Assembly: GCA_027488495.1 (NCBI GenBank)
Contig: JAIYBO010000023.1
Coordinates: 1-7,492, forward strand
Origin: Bacteroidota bacterium
GTDB taxonomy: Bacteria > Bacteroidota > Bacteroidia > NS11-12g > UBA955
Direction of reading: 5' to 3'
Length of the DNA stretch: 7,492 nt
The translations under genes were made by a program, and so were the position numbers. Below are positions 1-4,706 of the stretch, in pieces (position 1 is the stretch's first letter; every line of letters starts with the position of its first letter). The notes beneath the pieces were generated by a model, which worked only from the letters and a program-made list of their open reading frames with translations, was not told the DNA's origin and made no database searches.

Positions 1-614
1 AGATTCGTATAATCGCCCAATATCCGACCTCCCACTTCTTTGAGTGCACAATCGTCTTGGATTTTTACAAATCCCCTTAAAAAGAAGCCTTCCGATTTTT
101 TGGCAGAATTGAGCTCTTGGTAGAGTTTCAAGGCACGCTCACCGCATCCCACAATTAATGTGTTGTATCCCCAAACCCGATTTTTAACATTGTGAATGGT
201 TTTTGTGACAATCACCAAACGAAATAATAGGGTAGCACTAAATTGAAATCCAAACAATGTAGCAACACTCAAGTAATAGTCGTGATAGTCGGATATGCTA
301 TCGTCTAGCATCAAGGTGAAAAACAAGAACAATACGCCAATCACGGTTGAATTAAAGGTGTGCTGAAGCTCCTTTAAACGACTTCTGCGAAAAATGTAAT
401 TGTAATACCCTGAAATGCCATGTAGAAGTACCCAAAATAGGGGCACAAATATGAGCCCAAGCAACAGGTTGTCGTCGTGATTGACAGGGATTTCGTAACC
501 GTGTTTACTGGCTTCGATAAAGTTTTTGCGGAAGAAGAACAAGCCCAACCAACTAATTGTAGCTGAAAGCCAATCGGCCAGCACGTGCAGAGCAATTCTT
601 CTTTTACTGTTCAT
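1..614 (-). CDS. Polyprenyl-phosphate sugar-1-phosphate transferase (WcaJ-like), N-terminal part
   Basis: This gene begins with ATG at 614 and runs off the left edge, leaving 204 residues. The family transfers a sugar-1-phosphate onto undecaprenyl phosphate at the inner membrane, the first step of capsule, exopolysaccharide or O-antigen repeat-unit assembly. Visible are four hydrophobic segments (about residues 9-28, 50-68, 89-103 and 114-136), a basic stretch after the second (IFRRSRLKEL, 74-83), and then a soluble Rossmann-like start, YNTLIVGCGERALKLYQEL (150-168), with G156-x-G158-x-x-A161. This is the architecture of the CoA-binding-like domain of these enzymes. The catalytic bacterial sugar transferase domain should follow but is outside the window, so neither activity nor sugar can be judged. 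The start lies 3 bases after the stop of the upstream lipoprotein gene, which suggests co-transcription and perhaps coupled translation. There is no clear Shine-Dalgarno sequence. The family call is fairly secure, the substrate unknown. Confidence 0.85.
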   Translation of the reverse strand, partial: MNSKRRIALHVLADWLSATISWLGLFFFRKNFIEASKHGYEIPVNHDDNLLLGLIFVPLFWVLLHGISGYYNYIFRRSRLKELQHTFNSTVIGVLFLFFTLMLDDSISDYHDYYLSVATLFGFQFSATLLFRLVIVTKTIHNVKNRVWGYNTLIVGCGERALKLYQELNSAKKSEGFFLRGFVKIQDDCALKEVGGRILGDYTN

Positions 615-617
615 CAG

Positions 618-1520
618 TTACTTGAGATAACTCAAACGCAAATTATCAAACAATATTTCCCTACCAGCAACTGAATTTGCAGGTTTGTTTACATCAAAAA
701 ACAATCGAATGCTTGTTCCAGCGGGTTGATTGGCCAATTCGTAAACCAAATTCACATAAAATCTCTTCCATTTACCACCGGTGGGATTGACGACCATGTA
801 AGGTACGAGTTCTGCTGTGCTCGGGTTTTTACGTCGCATCGCCAATTGAACCGGCAAATCGGTTTTGATATCGAACTCAAAAAATACCGCCGAACCGTTT
901 GTGGGTAAATCCGAGAATTCTAGGAAGGAACCAGCATCGAAAAATTTTGCAGTATCCGTATTTTCAAAGGCAAATCTAAACACCTTGGAATCGCCGCCGA
1001 ATTTGCCATCCAAATCAAATGGTTTCGTTACAATGCCAAATGTATCGCCCGGAAATGGAGAGGGTTGAATGGGCACCAACGTAGAATTGTTGTCCTCAAA
1101 ATCTTCACTCCATCGAACCAAGGTTGAATTTCGGTGCTTGAACTCAGGAATTACGTTTTGGGTATTGGACGCCACCAAATTGATTGTATCGCGATAACCT
1201 TCGAAGGGCGTGTAAAGTGTGAGATTGGATGTGCTACCATTGATAAACACCAGCGGAAAAATATCTATTTGCACATTGCCCAACTTATCGATGGGTATTT
1301 TGCAGGGCAATTCGAAATTGCCTATCAATTCTTGATTGGCAAAAACTTGAACGCCCCTGATTTGGTGTATGTCATTGCCGAATGCTGCGTCAACGTCTAC
1401 CGAAATTGAATCTATGGCGATCCGAGAGGGTGTGCCAGTTTGTTTCTCCTTGCAAGAAGGCACTGCAATCAATAGAATAATGAATGATAAAACGGCAATG
1501 GACTTGCTAATAAACCTCAC
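618..1520 (-). CDS. Predicted lipoprotein with Ig-like and jelly-roll-like halves, function unknown
   Basis: A 300-residue protein of no assigned function. The start is GTG at 1518-1520. It is the only sensible choice, because an in-frame TAA lies three codons upstream (1530-1532) and no other start precedes the signal peptide. The N-terminus has basic residues, a hydrophobic core (about 8-20) and a lipobox-like VPSC with the acceptor at C23, followed by KEK, so lipid anchoring in the envelope is predicted. Residues 40-125 look like a small beta-sandwich (VQVFANQELIGNFELP, 58-72). Residues 135-300 resemble a carbohydrate-binding jelly-roll fold: FFEFDIKT (213-220), WKRFYVNL (251-258) and the terminal ILFDNLRLSY (289-298). 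These fold suggestions come from pattern resemblance only. It sits between a Gfo/Idh/MocA-like gene (37 bases upstream) and a sugar transferase gene (3 bases downstream), so a role in surface polysaccharide or envelope biology is plausible but unproven. Confidence 0.8.
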   Translation of the reverse strand: MRFISKSIAVLSFIILLIAVPSCKEKQTGTPSRIAIDSISVDVDAAFGNDIHQIRGVQVFANQELIGNFELPCKIPIDKLGNVQIDIFPLVFINGSTSNLTLYTPFEGYRDTINLVASNTQNVIPEFKHRNSTLVRWSEDFEDNNSTLVPIQPSPFPGDTFGIVTKPFDLDGKFGGDSKVFRFAFENTDTAKFFDAGSFLEFSDLPTNGSAVFFEFDIKTDLPVQLAMRRKNPSTAELVPYMVVNPTGGKWKRFYVNLVYELANQPAGTSIRLFFDVNKPANSVAGREILFDNLRLSYLK

Positions 1521-1557
1521 CCTACAAACTTAAAGCATTTTTTACGAGTAGCAAACA

Positions 1558-2520
1558 CTACAGGTCTTGGTACTTTCGTTGTATCTTCTCGATGGCCCAT
1601 TCGCAAGTATTTGCTACTTCCAACGCGTGCTCAAGATGTGTGAGGGGCGATAAATTGTTGGCGATGTTTTCGTTAAAGTTCCTCAATTCCATCTTCCAAG
1701 TGTCGAAAGGCATGATTTGTCGATCAATTCTTATCAGTTCTGGCGGTAATTCTGGGTGGTCGAAATCGGCCGATAACGACAGTTGTTCTGTTTGTTCCGC
1801 CGTGCGATATTCGATCAATTCGTTGTTGGTGAAATTGAGTAAAAACAAGCGGTCTTGTTGGAATATTTTGAGCGTATAGGTACCTGGTTCCATGGCTCTA
1901 CCTGCCGATATCTGGGCGATGGCGTCGTTGTCGAACTCCAAATGGATGTTCAACAAATCTGTTTGTGTGCCAAATAAGAACATCGGGCGGGCAGAAATCG
2001 AACGAATCCTAGATTGCATCGTCCTTTGAATCAAATCAATTTCCTGAAACAAATGTTGATGTATCCATTCGTTGAATTGACCCAAAAGTGGGGGATGACA
2101 GTGTTTCTCCAGCTTGATATATCTGGGTTTTTTTACCAGTTGCTGGGCAGAGGTAAACAGCGGTTTGTTGTGTAGGATATTGCCAATTTGAACCACAACC
2201 CCCGATTCCCTTTTGTATTTGAGCAATTGCTCCATTTCCCCGGCATTGAAATTTCTATACCCATCGAAAAAAATGTGTTTGCCCAATTTTACTAAGTGAC
2301 AAATGATTTCGAAAGGCAAAGATTTCACATGTCTGTCTATGAAAAAAACATCGCCCAGAGCAGCAATCTCAAGGGCAAACATCATTTCGCCGAGCATGTT
2401 GTAATTGGAATTGTCGTCGGGATCAACAAAGCCAACCAACTCAAAACCATCCACAGTACTGAGTAGATGTTCGAAAATTTCGGCTTTTCTTTTCGATCCT
2501 ATGACAACTGATTTTCGCAT
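1558..2520 (-). CDS. Divergent Gfo/Idh/MocA-like oxidoreductase homologue
   Basis: A 320-residue protein with ATG at 2520 and TAG at 1558-1560. The overall plan is that of the Gfo/Idh/MocA family, NAD(P)-dependent enzymes acting on sugars, inositols or biliverdin: an N-terminal Rossmann start (KSVVIGSKRKAEIFEHLL, 3-20), a strand-turn at GFVDPDD (30-36), the GKHIFF segment (80-85), a middle alpha/beta region with IHQHLFQEIDLIQ (153-165), and a final helix (about 295-317) like the family's closing helix. Key residues are unusual. The dinucleotide motif reads G8-S-K10-R-K-A13, so the middle glycine of GxGxxG/A is lysine. The position of the catalytic-lysine motif EKP reads D86-G87-Y88. The usual H of HxxD before D162 appears to be Q159. 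Cofactor binding and dehydrogenase chemistry are therefore doubtful; it may be a pseudoenzyme or bind something else. It is probably the first gene of the leftward operon with the lipoprotein and sugar transferase. Confidence 0.75.
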   Translation of the reverse strand: MRKSVVIGSKRKAEIFEHLLSTVDGFELVGFVDPDDNSNYNMLGEMMFALEIAALGDVFFIDRHVKSLPFEIICHLVKLGKHIFFDGYRNFNAGEMEQLLKYKRESGVVVQIGNILHNKPLFTSAQQLVKKPRYIKLEKHCHPPLLGQFNEWIHQHLFQEIDLIQRTMQSRIRSISARPMFLFGTQTDLLNIHLEFDNDAIAQISAGRAMEPGTYTLKIFQQDRLFLLNFTNNELIEYRTAEQTEQLSLSADFDHPELPPELIRIDRQIMPFDTWKMELRNFNENIANNLSPLTHLEHALEVANTCEWAIEKIQRKYQDL

Positions 2521-2525
2521 GTTCC

Positions 2526-2533
2526 TACATTTG
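2526..2533 (+). promoter_or_regulatory. Possible -7 box for pcm
   Basis: The plus strand reads TACATTTG, an exact match to the Bacteroidota -7 element TAnnTTTG, about 60 bases before the pcm start. I see no convincing TTG at the expected distance upstream, where the sequence is already the 5' end of the divergent gene. This makes it a weaker candidate than the two promoters near 4600. Confidence 0.3.
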
Positions 2534-2543
2534 TAGTTCGATG

Positions 2544-2575
2544 CAAAGATTGAGAGAACGCATTAACTGCCCAAA
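2544..2575 (-). promoter_or_regulatory. Possible promoter of the leftward operon
   Basis: Read on the minus strand, TTTG (2572-2575) is followed after 20 bases by AATCTTTG (2544-2551). This resembles the Bacteroidota housekeeping pattern TTG-N(17-23)-TAnnTTTG with one mismatch in the -7 box. The implied start would lie roughly 15-20 bases before the ATG at 2520. It is a motif match only, in an intergenic region of just 73 bases, so chance is a real possibility. Confidence 0.4.
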
Positions 2576-2593
2576 TTGGGTTTTTAACAGAGG

Positions 2594-3259
2594 ATGAAAA
2601 AGACAGATTTAATAGACACATTGATTCACCAAGGTCAGCGCAAAAGGTTGGTGGATGAGTTGAAACACAAAGGCATTCAATCAGATGCTGTGTTATCGGC
2701 CATGAATGCTGTGCCGAGGCAGTGGTTTTTCCCTAAAGATTTCGAACAATTCATATACCGAGATGCGGCTTTTCCGATCGATCACGGCCAAACCATTTCT
2801 CAACCCTATACTGTGGCGTATCAAACAGAGTTGCTTGGTATTAGTCGCGGCGATAAAGTCCTAGAAATCGGGACCGGTAGTGGTTATCAAGCGGCGGTTT
2901 TATTGGCCATGGGAGCCGAAGTTTACAGCGTGGAATACATTTTACCTCTTTTACAAAAGGCCGATGGTATTTTCAAAGCCATGGGTTCTCAAATACATTT
3001 GTTTCATGGCGATGGTACCCTCGGTTTACCGTCACATGCTCCATTTGATGCCATAGTGGTTACAGCTGGTGCACCCTCCGTGCCAGAAACATACGTCAAA
3101 CAATTAAAAGTGGGAGGGAAACTGGTGATTCCTGTGGGCGATCAGAGCGACGAACAAAAAATGATGAGGATCACCAAAGTATCAGCCACTCAAACCAAAA
3201 CGGAGATTTTACAAGATTGTAAATTCGTTCCCCTGAAGGGTACATTGGGTTGGAAGTGA
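2594..3259 (+). CDS. pcm: Protein-L-isoaspartate O-methyltransferase
   Basis: A 221-residue cytoplasmic repair enzyme. It methylates L-isoaspartyl residues in damaged proteins using S-adenosylmethionine, allowing reversion to aspartate. The family signatures appear in order: VPRQWFFP (40-47), the substrate-side motif ISQPYTVAYQTELL (68-81) with S69 at the position of the conserved serine, SAM motif I VLEIGTGSGYQAAVL (89-103), an acidic residue in VYSVEYI (110-116), PFDAIVVTAGAP (150-161), LKVGGKLVIPVG (171-182), and the closing FVPLKGTLGW (211-220). Length is normal for bacterial Pcm. The start is fixed because an in-frame TAA lies at 2585-2587, just before the ATG. The AGAGG touching the ATG is too close to serve as a normal Shine-Dalgarno site. 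It is divergent from the leftward operon and tail-to-tail with the aminopeptidase gene, so it is probably transcribed alone. Confidence 0.96.
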   Translation: MKKTDLIDTLIHQGQRKRLVDELKHKGIQSDAVLSAMNAVPRQWFFPKDFEQFIYRDAAFPIDHGQTISQPYTVAYQTELLGISRGDKVLEIGTGSGYQAAVLLAMGAEVYSVEYILPLLQKADGIFKAMGSQIHLFHGDGTLGLPSHAPFDAIVVTAGAPSVPETYVKQLKVGGKLVIPVGDQSDEQKMMRITKVSATQTKTEILQDCKFVPLKGTLGWK

Positions 3260-3260
3260 T

Positions 3261-4547
3261 TTATCGATTCATCCACTCTTCAATCTCTTCCGCTTCAATT
3301 GGATAGCCATCCATCAAATCTATCACGCCGTTGTTGGTGATAATCACGTCGTTTTCGATGCGAATGCCCAAGCCTTCTTCTGGGATGTAAATGCCGGGCT
3401 CAACCGTGACTACATTGTTCACATCTAAATTTTCCCAACGATGCATCACATCATGTACATCCAAACCCAAGTGATGACTCGTGCCATGCATGTAATACTT
3501 CATATGGGCCTTGGGGTTTGCTTTCACCTGTTCCGATGTTAGGAGTTTTAATTTGATCAACTCCTCCGACATGATTTTGCAAACTTCTTCGTGGTAAACC
3601 GGTAAACTCACACCGGGCTTCAACAGTTTTTTTGCTTCGCGTTGTACGTGCAAAACTGCGTTGTAAACCTCTTTTTGTCTGGGACTAAATCGGCCATTTA
3701 CAGGTATACAACGTGATAAATCGCCATTGTAATTGCCATATTCAGCGCCAAAATCCAACAACAACAAATCGCCGTCTTTGCATTGTTTGTTGTTGTCGAT
3801 GTAATGCAAAACGCAAGCACTGTTTCCACTGGCGATGATGGGGTCGAAGGCAAATCCACGACTCCTATTTCTGATGAATTCATGGATGAGTTCTGCTTCA
3901 ATTTCATATTCCCAAACACCGGGCTTTACAAATCCCAATAAGCGTTCGAAGCCCTTTTTTGTGATGGCGATGGCTTCTTTCAGTTGATCAATTTCCTGGG
4001 GCTCTTTGCGCATTCTCAAGTTTGCCAATATGGGGGCGGAGCGCTTGAAATTGTGTGCAGGGTACTTGGCTTTGATTTCGTTCGCGAATCTCAAATTGGC
4101 ATAAGATACTTTGTCGGTGAAGCGGTCGTTTTCGTTCAGATTAATGTAAATATTATCCGCCAATAAAAATGCAGCGTGAATGGTTTTCCAAAATTCATGA
4201 TACCAAAAAACTTTTGATATTCCTGATACTTCGAATACTTGATTTGGATTGAGTCTAGCCCCGTCCCAAATGGCGATTTGCTCGCTGGTTTCTTTCACAA
4301 ATATCATTTCTCGGTACAACGGATTGGGACAATCGGGGAATAACACCAAAATGGTGTCTTCTTGGTCTATACCAGTTAAATAATAAATGTCTGATTGTTG
4401 TTTGAATGTAAAATAAGCATCCCCATTTCTCGGCATTTCATCGTTGCTATGGAAAATAGCAATAGACCCTGGTAAAAGTGAGTTGCTGAGCTTTTTGCGG
4501 TTTTGTACGAACAATGCTGCCGGTGGGTTGCTGTATTTGGAATTCAT
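3261..4547 (-). CDS. pepP: Xaa-Pro aminopeptidase (aminopeptidase P, M24 family)
   Basis: A 428-residue metallopeptidase that removes the N-terminal residue when proline is second; no signal peptide is seen, so it should be cytoplasmic. The N-terminal domain has the typical opening LFVQNRKKL (12-20), with YYLTGIDQEDTILVLFPD (55-72) further on. The C-terminal pita-bread domain carries the full dinuclear metal set by comparison with E. coli PepP: D265 (LLDFGAEY), D276 (NGDLSR), H358 (MHGTSHHLGLDVHD), E383 (VEPGIY) and E398 (RIEND). The accessory histidines H248 (VLHYID), H354 and H365 are also present. It therefore looks complete and active. The start fits the family because only about ten residues precede the conserved opening. 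The stop codon (TAA, 3261-3263) is one base from the stop of the convergent pcm. A very good promoter match lies immediately before the ATG, suggesting an almost leaderless mRNA. The gene symbol is assigned by family only. Confidence 0.94.
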   Translation of the reverse strand: MNSKYSNPPAALFVQNRKKLSNSLLPGSIAIFHSNDEMPRNGDAYFTFKQQSDIYYLTGIDQEDTILVLFPDCPNPLYREMIFVKETSEQIAIWDGARLNPNQVFEVSGISKVFWYHEFWKTIHAAFLLADNIYINLNENDRFTDKVSYANLRFANEIKAKYPAHNFKRSAPILANLRMRKEPQEIDQLKEAIAITKKGFERLLGFVKPGVWEYEIEAELIHEFIRNRSRGFAFDPIIASGNSACVLHYIDNNKQCKDGDLLLLDFGAEYGNYNGDLSRCIPVNGRFSPRQKEVYNAVLHVQREAKKLLKPGVSLPVYHEEVCKIMSEELIKLKLLTSEQVKANPKAHMKYYMHGTSHHLGLDVHDVMHRWENLDVNNVVTVEPGIYIPEEGLGIRIENDVIITNNGVIDLMDGYPIEAEEIEEWMNR

Positions 4548-4552
4548 GATTA

Positions 4553-4582
4553 CAAACTTATCCCAATTGTGAGTGAAAACAA
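4553..4582 (-). promoter_or_regulatory. Predicted promoter of the aminopeptidase gene
   Basis: On the minus strand, TTG (4580-4582, within TTTTG) is followed after 19 bases by TAAGTTTG (4553-4560). This fits the Bacteroidota sigma-A consensus TTG-N(17-23)-TAnnTTTG with no mismatch. The -7 box ends only 5 bases before the ATG at 4547, so the transcript would start at or within a few bases of the start codon. Confidence 0.65.
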
Positions 4583-4617
4583 AACGTGAATCTGAAGTCC
4601 GTTTTACCGAAATGTCA

Positions 4618-4647
4618 TTGATTTTTTATTTAAAAAACTTATTTTTG
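4618..4647 (+). promoter_or_regulatory. Predicted promoter of the large surface-protein gene
   Basis: On the plus strand, TTG (4618-4620) is followed after 19 AT-rich bases by TATTTTTG (4640-4647), an exact fit to TTG-N(17-23)-TAnnTTTG. The expected transcript start is near 4652, giving a leader of about 55 bases before the ATG at 4707, or about 20 bases before the alternative in-frame ATG at 4671. The leader just before 4707 is A-rich with no Shine-Dalgarno sequence, which is usual in this phylum. Confidence 0.65.
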
Positions 4648-4661
4648 GAGCAACGCCGTAG

Positions 4662-4672
4662 ATTGATTCAAT
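4662..4672. repeat. Short palindrome ATTGA-T-TCAAT in the leader of the surface-protein gene
   Basis: A perfect 5-bp inverted repeat around one central base lies just downstream of the predicted transcript start. It overlaps AATGTCA (4670-4676), whose direct copy sits at 4611-4617, just before the -33 element. It could be an operator half-site arrangement, but elements this short arise readily by chance in AT-rich DNA. Confidence 0.2.
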
Positions 4673-4706
4673 GTCAATAAGGCACAAAAACACAAAATCA
4701 TCTAGT

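Noticed and set aside
374..595. 73-codon minus-strand reading frame
   Set aside because: It overlaps the sugar transferase gene in another frame. The sugar transferase frame gives membrane segments and a Rossmann motif; this one gives no recognisable protein.
726..1409. Three plus-strand reading frames of 60-91 codons opposite the lipoprotein gene
   Set aside because: They are antisense to an intact gene with a good signal peptide, have no family features of their own, and overlap each other in different frames.
1521..1557. Possible promoter or small gene between the Gfo/Idh/MocA-like gene and the lipoprotein gene
   Set aside because: The gap is 37 bases and has no TAnnTTTG on the minus strand, so it reads as an ordinary intra-operon spacer.
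1592..1879. 95-codon plus-strand reading frame
   Set aside because: It is the antisense shadow of the 3' part of the Gfo/Idh/MocA-like gene; its composition is serine/cysteine-rich and no motif is visible.
3251..3292. Possible shared terminator between the convergent genes
   Set aside because: Only weak complementarity (GGAAGTG against CCACTC) without a T-run on either strand; not enough to call.
3698..4166. Short reading frames inside the aminopeptidase gene (73 codons minus strand, 60 codons plus strand)
   Set aside because: Both lie within an intact M24 peptidase gene with all metal ligands present, so they are shadows.
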